Notes under the pieces: generated by a model
The model's input: only the letters and a program-made list of their open reading frames with translations
Database searches by the model: none
What the model was told of the DNA's origin: nothing
In this document: positions 1-4,878 of the stretch, piece by piece
Position numbering within the stretch: position 1 is the stretch's first letter
Layout of the letters: each line of letters starts with the position of its first letter
Program-made: the position numbers and the translations under genes
Source: a bacterium
GTDB taxonomy: Bacteria > Patescibacteriota > Minisyncoccia > RBG-13-40-8-A
Direction: 5' to 3'
Length of the DNA: 7,091 nucleotides
NCBI GenBank assembly: GCA_030692145.1
Contig: JAUYCU010000050.1
Location: 1-7,091 of the forward strand

Positions 1-134
1 TCGGAGATGTTGATTTGGGAAAGGCAATAAAAAGATGTTTTGCTTATACGCCGGTTCCCTGCGGAGTGGGACCAATGACTATTATTAGTTTAATCAGTCA
101 GGTCGTGGAAGCAACGGAAAAAAATAGTAAATAA
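1..134 (+). CDS. folD: FolD, C-terminal end (5' truncated by window)
   Basis: This is the last 43 codons of the bifunctional methylenetetrahydrofolate dehydrogenase / methenyltetrahydrofolate cyclohydrolase, a cytosolic enzyme of one-carbon metabolism that interconverts 5,10-methylene-, methenyl- and 10-formyl-THF. The first complete codon is at position 3. The visible peptide starts GDVDLGKAIKR and carries TPVPCGVGPMT, which matches the C-terminal FolD signature TPVPGGVGPMT near the nucleotide-binding and active-site region. The stop is TAA at 132-134. The second Gly of the usual PGG is Cys here, which is odd at such a conserved site. The call rests on this signature and on the fit of the C-terminal length. 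The rest of the gene lies outside the window, so catalytic residues cannot be checked. Confidence 0.88.
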   Translation, partial: GDVDLGKAIKRCFAYTPVPCGVGPMTIISLISQVVEATEKNSK

Positions 135-153
135 TCATTAACTTTTTAAATAT

Positions 154-354
154 ATGCCTTGTAGAGGTGCAAGAAAACACACGCCTATCGTCTCTAAAAA
201 ACAAAGAGGTCTTTTTGGCGCTGAATTAGCCCGCAGAAGAAAAGGACTAAAGGGAAGAATGGCAGGAATCACCACAGAAGAACTTGAAAGCCATCTCGAG
301 GAATCAAAGGGTAAGAAGTTGCCCAAGAAGAAACGCTACTCACGATATGTTTAA
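154..354 (+). CDS. Small basic protein of unknown function (66 aa)
   Basis: This 66-aa, lysine/arginine-rich protein starts at ATG 154, 19 nt after the folD stop, so it may share folD's transcript. No SD is visible before the ATG (the leader is A/T only). The layout is a basic N-terminus, then SKKQRGLFGAELARRRKG (about residues 14-31), a short acidic helix-like stretch (TTEELESHLEES, about 40-51) and a very basic tail with KKLPKKKR. The pattern 'S-x-x-Q...F...' followed by '...KLP' resembles short uncharacterised proteins found in phages and in Patescibacteria, but this is an impression from memory and not a match. There is no signal peptide, membrane segment or Cys pair. Its 3' end overlaps the open frame of the superoxide reductase remnant. 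A nucleic-acid-binding role would fit the charge but is not shown. Confidence 0.6.
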   Translation: MPCRGARKHTPIVSKKQRGLFGAELARRRKGLKGRMAGITTEELESHLEESKGKKLPKKKRYSRYV

Positions 355-359
355 TTGGC

Positions 360-524
360 TTGGAAGAAAAACATTATATTGAATGGATAGAATTGATTGT
401 TGATGGAGTTATTTGTAAAAAATTTCTGAAACCCGGAGAAAAACCCGAAACGGAGTTTTGTGTAATGGGAGACAATGTATCCGTGCGTGCATACTGTAAT
501 ATCCACGGATTGTGGAAAAAATAA
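360..524 (+). pseudogene. Superoxide reductase (desulfoferrodoxin C-terminal domain) remnant, N-terminus missing
   Basis: Fifty-four codons from TTG 360 to TAA 522 encode the end of a superoxide reductase, the Fe(His)4Cys enzyme that reduces superoxide to hydrogen peroxide. Visible hallmarks are LEEKHYIEWIEL, then KFLKPGEKPE, then YCNIHGLWKK. In the numbering of the Desulfoarculus baarsii enzyme, recalled from memory, these hold iron ligands His75, Cys116 and His119. The part that should carry the EKH(V/I)P loop (Lys48, His49) and the next ligand in the A-H-P motif (His69) is absent. Upstream the frame stays open only to position 315 and reads nothing like the family. No SD precedes the TTG and there is no in-frame ATG. 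It is either a decayed gene truncated by deletion next to the 66-aa gene or a very short product starting where family members read HPMEEKH. It could not form the normal iron site alone. Confidence 0.75.
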
Positions 525-540
525 TTTTAAAGCATATAAA

Positions 541-570
541 AATAACGACCCCGATTGGGTCGTTATTTTA
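541..570. terminator. Bidirectional Rho-independent terminator
   Basis: A perfect 11-bp stem, AATAACGACCC (541-551) with GGGTCGTTATT (557-567), encloses a 5-nt loop. T-rich runs lie on both sides (TTATTTT on the plus strand, TTTTTATA on the minus strand). It lies between the superoxide reductase remnant on the plus strand and tRNA-Glu on the minus strand, so it probably stops both transcripts. Confidence 0.85.
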
Positions 571-578
571 TTTTCCGG

Positions 579-650
579 CAGCCCCGAGGAGAATTGAACT
601 CCTGTTGACAGATTGAAAATCTGCTGTCCTAACCACTAGACGACGGGGCC
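579..650 (-). tRNA. tRNA-Glu (anticodon UUC)
   Basis: The minus strand folds into a full cloverleaf of 72 nt. The acceptor arm is GGCCCCG paired with CGGGGCT, followed by T8-C9, a D-arm with TCTAGTGGTTAGGAC typical of Glu tRNAs, and an anticodon arm GCAGA-TTTTCAA-TCTGT with anticodon TTC at 34-36. A 4-nt variable loop is followed by T-arm AGGAG-TTCAATT-CTCCT. The discriminator is G73. The acceptor closes with a G1-U72 wobble, and the gene is followed by CCG rather than CCA, so the CCA tail must be added enzymatically. It is transcribed divergently from tRNA-Gly. Confidence 0.95.
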
Positions 651-660
651 AGATAAGGAC

Positions 661-689
661 ATAATAACAAAAATATTGAAATTTGGCAA
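661..689 (-). promoter_or_regulatory. Promoter of tRNA-Glu
   Basis: On the minus strand, -35 TTGCCA (684-689) is separated by 17 nt from -10 TATTAT (661-666). The 5' end of the tRNA is at 650. The spacing is ideal for a housekeeping sigma factor. The -35 box lies within the spacer of the opposing tRNA-Gly promoter, so the two promoters interlock. Confidence 0.65.
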
Positions 690-704
690 CAAAAAGGGTA
701 GAAT
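676..704 (+). promoter_or_regulatory. Promoter of tRNA-Gly/tRNA-Thr transcript
   Basis: The -35 box TTGAAA (676-681), a 17-nt spacer and the -10 box TAGAAT (699-704) place the start point about 4 nt before the mature tRNA-Gly 5' end at 715. It probably drives tRNA-Gly, tRNA-Thr and the small membrane-protein gene as one unit, because no terminator is seen before 1102. Confidence 0.65.
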
Positions 705-714
705 AAAAAATATT

Positions 715-785
715 GCGGGTATGGTATAATGGCATTATGTGACCTTCCCAAGGTTAAGACACGGGTTCGATTCCCGTTACCCGCT
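715..785 (+). tRNA. tRNA-Gly (anticodon CCC)
   Basis: A 71-nt cloverleaf has acceptor GCGGGTA paired perfectly with TACCCGC, D-loop AATGGCA, and anticodon arm TGACC-TTCCCAA-GGTTA with anticodon CCC at 34-36. The T-arm is ACGGG-TTCGATT-CCCGT and the discriminator is U73. CCA is not encoded (TCG follows). It reads GGG codons. A 29-nt spacer separates it from tRNA-Thr. Confidence 0.95.
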
Positions 786-814
786 TCGAATCAGCGAGGC
801 GAGCCCGCTATGAT

Positions 815-886
815 GCCGGGGTAGCTCAGGGGTAGAGCAATGCTTTCGTAAAGCATGGGTCGTGAGTTCAAATCTCACCTCCGGCT
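815..886 (+). tRNA. tRNA-Thr (anticodon CGU)
   Basis: A 72-nt cloverleaf has acceptor GCCGGGG with CTCCGGC (one G-U pair), D-arm GCTCAGGGGTAGAGC, and anticodon arm ATGCT-TTCGTAA-AGCAT with anticodon CGT. The T-arm is GTGAG-TTCAAAT-CTCAC and the discriminator is U73. No CCA is encoded. It reads ACG codons. The SD of the next gene begins 5 nt after its 3' end. Confidence 0.95.
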
Positions 887-890
887 TTGA

Positions 891-897
891 AAGGAGG
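891..897 (+). promoter_or_regulatory. Strong ribosome binding site deciding the 902 start
   Basis: AAGGAGG lies 4 nt before ATG 902. It favours this ATG over the in-frame TTG at 887, which overlaps the tRNA-Thr 3' end and would sit before the SD. Confidence 0.8.
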
Positions 898-901
898 AAC
901 A

Positions 902-1081
902 ATGAAATTAGAGGCGTTCTTTGCAATCGTTCTTTTTCTTGTCGCTCTCGTATTTCTTGTCGTTTTTATAGTGAAAGCGAAGAAATCCGGGGCTAGACAA
1001 ACCTTCAGGCAGGAGTATGGACTTCTCGTTGGCGTGGGATTTTTTTCTTACAACGGCCTTATTTTTCTTCTCTGCCGTTGA
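902..1081 (+). CDS. Small two-helix membrane protein of unknown function (59 aa)
   Basis: This 59-aa hydrophobic protein is predicted to sit in the cytoplasmic membrane. A first membrane segment covers about residues 5-24 (AFFAIVLFLVALVFLVVFIV) and is followed by a positively charged loop KAKKSGARQTFRQE (25-38). A second segment covers about 40-57 and ends in LLCR. The positive loop would be expected on the cytoplasmic side, giving a hairpin with both ends outside. No family is recognised. ATG 902 is chosen because of the strong SD. The gene begins 16 nt after tRNA-Thr with no promoter in between, so it is probably read from the tRNA promoter and released when the tRNA 3' end is cut. The stop TGA is directly followed by a long sequence complementary to the 16S 3' end and then a terminator. 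Confidence 0.75.
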   Translation: MKLEAFFAIVLFLVALVFLVVFIVKAKKSGARQTFRQEYGLLVGVGFFSYNGLIFLLCR

Positions 1082-1082
1082 G

Positions 1083-1094
1083 AGGAGGTGATCC
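1083..1094 (+). other. 12-nt complement of the 16S rRNA 3' end after a stop codon
   Basis: AGGAGGTGATCC, immediately after the TGA of the 59-aa gene, is the perfect complement of the conserved 16S 3' end GGATCACCTCCT. It is much longer than a normal SD, and no ATG, GTG or TTG follows at 5-9 nt. The only nearby GTG (1100) would open a 19-codon frame running through the terminator. Confidence 0.6.
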
Positions 1095-1101
1095 CATCTG
1101 T

Positions 1102-1130
1102 GCCGGGCCTAATCAGCCCGGCTTTTATTT
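1102..1130 (+). terminator. Rho-independent terminator of the tRNA/small-protein transcript
   Basis: The stem GCCGGGC (1102-1108) pairs with GCCCGGC (1116-1122) around a 7-nt loop and is followed by TTTTATTT. It ends the transcript carrying tRNA-Gly, tRNA-Thr and the 59-aa gene, just before the promoter of the 240-aa gene. Confidence 0.85.
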
Positions 1131-1133
1131 GGC

Positions 1134-1162
1134 TTGACAATAACTACCGGGGGTTATAGTAT
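1134..1162 (+). promoter_or_regulatory. Promoter of the 240-aa orphan gene with a palindrome in the spacer
   Basis: A perfect -35 TTGACA (1134-1139) is followed by TATAGT (1155-1160, 15-nt spacer) or the overlapping TAGTAT (1157-1162, 17-nt spacer). The spacer holds ATAACTACCGGGGGTTAT (1140-1157), a palindrome of the form ATAACnnCCGGnnGTTAT with 14 of 18 symmetric positions. A dyad between -35 and -10 suggests an operator for a repressor or for a MerR-type activator. A G-tract flanked by A/T-rich dyads also recalls CsoR/RcnR-family sites. None of these is proven. Confidence 0.7.
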
Positions 1163-1198
1163 TCATTTATAAATTCGAACCTTAAAAAGGAGGCAAAA

Positions 1199-1921
1199 AT
1201 GCACGAAACTTTTTACGGAACCCAAGCGCTGGAATCGTTCTTTGAGGACTTCCTGTCCATTTTTCAGATGGGAGGAGTCGGGACTTTCGGGAGGAATTGG
1301 AGGAATAAAAACATTCAACCTGAAAGAAAGATTATCGAGACAGAGTCGGTTCTAGGTCGTGGCAAGTATGATATCTGTCCTCACTATCAGTTAATCGAGA
1401 CCTGTGCCGAGATTATGGGGATTAGCCCGACTACTTTGCTTAATTTCAAGTTTTTTTGCGGGATAATTCTCAAAGAGGATACTGTGGGCGGAGGATGTTT
1501 CGGCCATTCGCGGTTCTTTAGTCAAAACCACATACCTTTTACGTCCTGTTTCGCTATCATGTACATTCTTGAAGAAGCGGTAAAGCTGGCAAAGTCGGAA
1601 AAACCCGCAGAAATAAAAATTTCTTTAAGACCAACTAAGGAAGAGGTGGAAAAGGTAAATAGCTATGCGGTAGGGGAAAAGAAATATAATCACGGGAGAC
1701 AAATTATTGCGCTGTGGGCGAGAACAGTTCCACGGACACTAAGAATAAGGAAGCATTATTCTAAAAAAGACTTGATCCTTACGGCAGAAACTTTGATTCT
1801 CAGCTTAAAAACTCAAGTCGTCGGTGATTTAAATTTGAGCGACGTGAGTCTTATTCATCGCAGTCCCATTTGTCCAGTAGCGCCGAAACACGAAGATAAT
1901 CGTTTTGGCTTCATCGATTAA
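1199..1921 (+). CDS. Orphan protein of unknown function (240 aa)
   Basis: This 240-aa soluble-looking protein is not a family I recognise. ATG 1199 is supported by AAGGAGG (1187-1193) with a 5-nt gap. There is no signal peptide and no clear membrane segment. Six cysteines (about residues 60, 69, 87, 100, 117 and 225) and several histidines are spread out, including CPHYQLIETC (60-69) and GGGCFGH (97-103). A metal or redox role is possible, but no standard motif is seen. The middle (about 122-160) is a charged, probably helical region with LRPTKEEVEKV, followed by a basic segment (about 175-190). The gene stands alone between its own promoter with a palindromic spacer and a strong terminator, so it is a self-contained, probably regulated unit. 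Its strong SD differs from the core genes nearby, which fits an accessory or horizontally acquired gene. Confidence 0.85.
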   Translation: MHETFYGTQALESFFEDFLSIFQMGGVGTFGRNWRNKNIQPERKIIETESVLGRGKYDICPHYQLIETCAEIMGISPTTLLNFKFFCGIILKEDTVGGGCFGHSRFFSQNHIPFTSCFAIMYILEEAVKLAKSEKPAEIKISLRPTKEEVEKVNSYAVGEKKYNHGRQIIALWARTVPRTLRIRKHYSKKDLILTAETLILSLKTQVVGDLNLSDVSLIHRSPICPVAPKHEDNRFGFID

Positions 1922-1927
1922 AAAGAC

Positions 1928-1958
1928 GGCCGAGTCAATGTCTTGACTCGGCCTTTTC
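1928..1958 (+). terminator. Strong Rho-independent terminator of the 240-aa gene
   Basis: A perfect 11-bp stem, GGCCGAGTCAA (1928-1938) with TTGACTCGGCC (1943-1953), has a 4-nt loop TGTC. It is followed by TTTTCTTGTTTTT and starts 7 nt after the stop codon. Confidence 0.92.
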
Positions 1959-1987
1959 TTGTTTTTCGTATTTTTTTGAATTATAAT
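1959..1987 (+). promoter_or_regulatory. Promoter of prfB-ftsE, predicted near-leaderless
   Basis: A perfect -10 TATAAT (1982-1987) lies 17 nt after a weak -35 TTGTTT (1959-1964), inside the T-rich tail of the preceding terminator. Only 8 nt separate the -10 from ATG 1996, so transcription should start at or 1-2 nt before the start codon. No SD is present, which agrees with a leaderless mRNA. Confidence 0.65.
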
Positions 1988-1995
1988 TAAACAAC

Positions 1996-3085
1996 ATGGA
2001 GATTACGGAAAAAATCAACGAATTGAAAAATAAGGCCCGTCAATTGACGGACTGTCTTTGATTTAGGAAAGAAACAAAAGAGAGTAAAAGAACTGGAAGA
2101 AATAACCCAGAAAAGCGATTTTTGGAAAAATACTCAGGAAGCGGCGAAAATCAGCGAGGAATTGGCCGGCTTAAAACACGAAAATGATTTTTGGAACAAT
2201 CTGGATAAAGAAATAAAAGATATAGAAGAATTGTATGAATTAGGTCGAAACGACAAAGACTTACAGAAAGAAATCGAGAAGAAACTAGAGAACATGGAAA
2301 AGGAGTTCAAGGATGCGGAAATCAAAGTTCTTTTTTCCGGAAAATACGATAATCGCAACGCAATTATTTCCATATATTCCGGCGCAGGAGGAACCGAGGC
2401 GCAGGATTGGGCGAATATGCTTTTGCGAATGTACAGCCGATATGCGGAAAACCATAAATTTAAAAGCAGACTGATTGACGTAAGCTATGGCCAGGAAGCG
2501 GGAATAAAAAACGCAATACTGGAAATCGATGCACCTTTTGCTTACGGTTATCTGAAAGGAGAAAACGGAGTACATCGTTTGGTTCGTCTTTCGCCTTTTA
2601 ATGCCGATAATTTAAGACATACGTCATTTGCCCTAGTTGAGATTTTACCGGAAATCAGCGAAGATATTGGAAAAGAAATGGAAATTAAGCCCGATGATCT
2701 GAAAATCGACACTTTCCGTTCGTCGGGTCCGGGCGGCCAAAACGTGAATATGCGTTCAACCGCGGTGCGCATTACCCATTTATCGACAAATGTTGTTGTC
2801 TCCTGCCAAAGTGAAAGAAGTCAGGCGCAAAACAAGGAACGGGCAATGAAGGTACTTTATACGAAAGTTTACCAGAAAAAGCTGCAGGAAAAGAAAAAAG
2901 AAAAATCGGAAATCAGGGGAGAGTTGTTGTCCGCGGAATGGGGGAGCCAGATTCGTTCTTATGTGCTTCATCCCTATAAAATGGTGAAAGACCACAGAAC
3001 AGAATGCGAAAGTTCCAATCCCGAAGCGGTTTTGGATGGCAAATTGGATGAATTTATCGAAGCGGAAATAAGGTTATTAAAATAA
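1996..3085 (+). CDS. prfB: Peptide chain release factor 2, with +1 programmed frameshift
   Basis: RF2 ends translation at UGA and UAA by triggering peptidyl-tRNA hydrolysis on the ribosome. The frame from ATG 1996 runs 21 codons to an in-frame UGA at 2059-2061. The preceding codon is CTT (2056-2058), and a +1 slip at CTT-T continues with GAT at 2060 into a frame open to TAA 3083. The joined protein is 362 aa, close to the usual 365. In that numbering, GAGGTEAQDW lies near residue 129, the codon-recognition tripeptide SPF at about 199-201 and the catalytic GGQ at about 246-248, followed by SAEWGSQIRSYVLHP. The frameshift is the classic autoregulatory loop: low RF2 favours slippage at its own UGA. 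The usual AGGGGG-like stimulator 3 nt before CTT is not recognisable here (GACGGACTGT). A TTG at 2162 opens a shorter frame but would lose the conserved N-terminal helices. ftsE follows after 2 nt. Confidence 0.95.
2056..2062 (+). promoter_or_regulatory. prfB +1 recoding site CTT-TGA-T
   Basis: CTT TGA T is the conserved RF2 slippery site: peptidyl-tRNA-Leu on CUU slips to UUU while UGA waits in the A site. The base after the stop is T, whereas E. coli has C, and no strong SD-like element is found 3 nt upstream. The site sits at codon 22; in E. coli it is at codon 26. Confidence 0.9.
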
Positions 3086-3087
3086 TT

Positions 3088-3768
3088 ATGATTGAATTTA
3101 AAAATGTTTCCAAATATTATTCCGACGATTGTTCGGCCTTGAAGGAGGTTACTTTCAGTATCAGGCCGAAAGAATTTGTTTCTTTTGTCGGCAGGTCGGG
3201 GGCGGGCAAGACAACTCTTTTAAGATTACTTTTAAAAGAGGAAAATCCCAGCGAAGGAGAAATTTTGGTTGACGGCAAGAATATCGTAACCCTGAAACAA
3301 AAAGAAATACCTGTTTATCGTAGAAAAATCGGAGTCATTTTTCAGGATTTTAAACTTCTTCCCAATAAAACCGCTTACGAAAATATCGCTTTTGCCATGG
3401 AGGCCGCAGGCCGTTTGGAAGAAGAAATTGCCGAAGATGTTCCGCAAATTTTAAGCCTGGTCGAATTGGTGGATAAGGCGGACAATTTTCCCTGCCAGCT
3501 TTCGGGTGGAGAAAAACAGCGCGTGGCAATCGGCCGTGCCTTGGTGCACAAACCCGATATCTTGATGGCCGACGAGCCGACGGGAAATTTGGATCCTTTA
3601 CATACTTGGGATATAATTAGATTGCTTTGCAGAATCAATGAATTGGGCACAACCGTGATTTTGGCAACGCACGACAGGGAAATAATCAACGCTTTAAGTA
3701 AAAGAGTTTTAAGCTTGGATAGAGGCCGCTTGATTCGTGACGAAGAAAACGGAAGGTATATTGTTTAG
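3088..3768 (+). CDS. ftsE: Cell division ATP-binding protein FtsE
   Basis: FtsE is the cytoplasmic ATPase of the FtsEX complex, an ABC-type machine that does not transport but couples ATP hydrolysis to activation of peptidoglycan hydrolases at the division site. The 226 aa are the normal length. All motifs are intact: Walker A GRSGAGKT (35-42), Q-loop Q86 in FQDFKLLP, signature LSGGEKQR (138-145), Walker B ILMADE (158-163), D-loop GNLD (166-169) and the switch His195 in ATHD. The phrase FQDFKLLPNKTAYENIAF is typical of FtsE rather than of LolD. The start ATG 3088 is 2 nt after the prfB stop with no SD, so translation is probably coupled to prfB. ftsX follows, but after an unusual 142-nt gap holding a long inverted repeat, whereas these two genes usually abut or overlap. 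Confidence 0.96.
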   Translation: MIEFKNVSKYYSDDCSALKEVTFSIRPKEFVSFVGRSGAGKTTLLRLLLKEENPSEGEILVDGKNIVTLKQKEIPVYRRKIGVIFQDFKLLPNKTAYENIAFAMEAAGRLEEEIAEDVPQILSLVELVDKADNFPCQLSGGEKQRVAIGRALVHKPDILMADEPTGNLDPLHTWDIIRLLCRINELGTTVILATHDREIINALSKRVLSLDRGRLIRDEENGRYIV

Positions 3769-3775
3769 GACTAAA

Positions 3776-3872
3776 ATTTAGGATATAAAATTTTTCTTAC
3801 TCGCGAAGCAGGTTTCAGTTACTTGAAATATCCTACGCGTACGCTCGTAAAGAAAAATCTTATATCCTAAAT
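3776..3872. repeat. 97-nt long inverted repeat (MITE/REP-like hairpin) between ftsE and ftsX
   Basis: Arms 3776-3798 and 3850-3872 are inverted copies over 23 nt, starting ATTTAGGATATAA, with a single A-C mismatch in the plus-strand RNA that becomes a G-U pair on the minus strand. The inner part can continue the fold: CGCG at 3802 pairs with CGCG at 3836, and TTTCA near 3813 with TGAAA near 3824. The element therefore reads as one long imperfect hairpin. The start of the left arm is echoed just upstream (TTTAGGACTAAAA at 3764-3776). It is not a typical terminator because no U-run follows. The remaining stretch to ftsX (3873-3910) is a low-complexity A/T run with repeated GAAAATT-like units. 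Confidence 0.75.
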
Positions 3873-3910
3873 AACAAATGAAAATTGAAAATTAGAAATT
3901 AAATGTATTT

Positions 3911-4822
3911 ATGTTTACATCGTTTAAACGTATATTAAAATGGGGAGTAACCAATTTTTGGAGGAATGGCTGGCTTTCGACAGCCACGGTTAGTATTATG
4001 GTTTTAACTCTTCTGGTAATCACCGTTTTATTGATGGTAAATGTTGTTGCAAATGCGGTATTGGATAATCTGGAAAACAAAATCGATATCAGTGTTTATT
4101 TCAAATTACAAACATCGGAAGAGCAAGTTTTGGAAGTAAAATCCCAACTCGAAAAATTACAGGAAGTGGAGGTTATTACCTATGTTTCTCAAAACGAGGC
4201 GTTGATAAGTTTCAAGGAAAAACACAAAGATAACCCGGTTCTGTTGCAAAGCCTGGAAGAACTCGATATCAATCCGTTGGAGGCAAGTTTGAATATCAAG
4301 GCGCATGAAACGAACCAGTATGCGAGTATCACTCAGTTTCTGGAAAGTGTTCATTTTAAAGACATAATCGATAAGGTAAATTACCTTCAGAATAAAGACG
4401 TAATCGAAAAGTTGAGTAAAATCATTACCGACGTGAAAATGGGCGGAATGATTATAATTTTACTTTTAGTTTTAATCGTATTTTTGGTAACGTTTAACGC
4501 GATACGGCTGGCCATTTACAGCTCGCGTGAAGAAATTAATGTTATGCGTTTGGTTGGTGCGAGTAATTGGTTTATCCGTGGCCCGTTTCTGGTTGAGGGT
4601 ACGCTTTACGGTGTTATTGCTACCATTGTCACTTTAATTATTCTTTATCCGACATTTTATTTCCTTTCCCCGAAAATATCCGGATTTTTGCCCATTGGTA
4701 ATGTTTTCTCTTATTTTGTTGCTAATCTTTTGTCGTTTTTCCTGCTGCTTTTGGTGGTCGGAGTTGTTTTGGGCGGATTCAGCAGTTTTATTGCAGTAAG
4801 AAAATATTTGAAACAAGTCTGA
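3911..4822 (+). CDS. ftsX: Cell division protein FtsX (permease-like)
   Basis: FtsX is the membrane partner of FtsE. Its extracytoplasmic domain relays ATPase-driven changes to cell-wall hydrolases or their activators. The 303 aa show the standard layout: a short cytoplasmic N-terminus, membrane segment 1 at about 24-46, an external domain of about 125 residues (47-175), then membrane segments at about 177-199, 228-252 and 270-295. The conserved cytoplasmic coupling stretch EEINVMRLVGASNWFIRGPF (207-226) lies between the second and third segments and is diagnostic. ATG 3911 has no SD. An earlier ATG (3903) is out of frame. A strong terminator starts 13 nt after the stop, ending the prfB-ftsE-ftsX cluster. 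Whether ftsX is read from the prfB promoter through the hairpin, or from its own start in the A/T-rich gap, cannot be decided from sequence. Confidence 0.95.
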   Translation: MFTSFKRILKWGVTNFWRNGWLSTATVSIMVLTLLVITVLLMVNVVANAVLDNLENKIDISVYFKLQTSEEQVLEVKSQLEKLQEVEVITYVSQNEALISFKEKHKDNPVLLQSLEELDINPLEASLNIKAHETNQYASITQFLESVHFKDIIDKVNYLQNKDVIEKLSKIITDVKMGGMIIILLLVLIVFLVTFNAIRLAIYSSREEINVMRLVGASNWFIRGPFLVEGTLYGVIATIVTLIILYPTFYFLSPKISGFLPIGNVFSYFVANLLSFFLLLLVVGVVLGGFSSFIAVRKYLKQV

Positions 4823-4834
4823 TTTTTGAAATTT

Positions 4835-4868
4835 ATCCCCCACCAAAATTCTTTGGTGGGGGATTTTT
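4835..4868 (+). terminator. Strong Rho-independent terminator after ftsX
   Basis: A perfect 13-bp stem, ATCCCCCACCAAA (4835-4847) with TTTGGTGGGGGAT (4852-4864), has a 4-nt loop and ends in TTTTT. It faces the terminator of the convergent nucleotidase gene 10 nt further on. Confidence 0.93.
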
Positions 4869-4878
4869 GATTATAGAA

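Noticed and set aside
313..354. A -1 frameshift joining the 66-aa protein to the superoxide reductase remnant
   Set aside because: The frames overlap from 315 to 351, but there is no classic slippery heptamer, and the basic protein does not resemble the missing N-terminal half.
786..814. Possible attachment site or extra RNA between tRNA-Gly and tRNA-Thr
   Set aside because: It is only a 29-nt spacer with weak self-pairing. No integrase gene or repeated tRNA 3' end is seen in the window.
1100..1159. 19-codon GTG frame after the 16S-complementary sequence
   Set aside because: The spacing is too long (11 nt), and the frame runs through a terminator and the next promoter.
2162..3085. RF2 starting at TTG 2162
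   Set aside because: It would lack the conserved N-terminal helices. The CTT-TGA recoding site and the coding sequence from 1996 give the expected full length.
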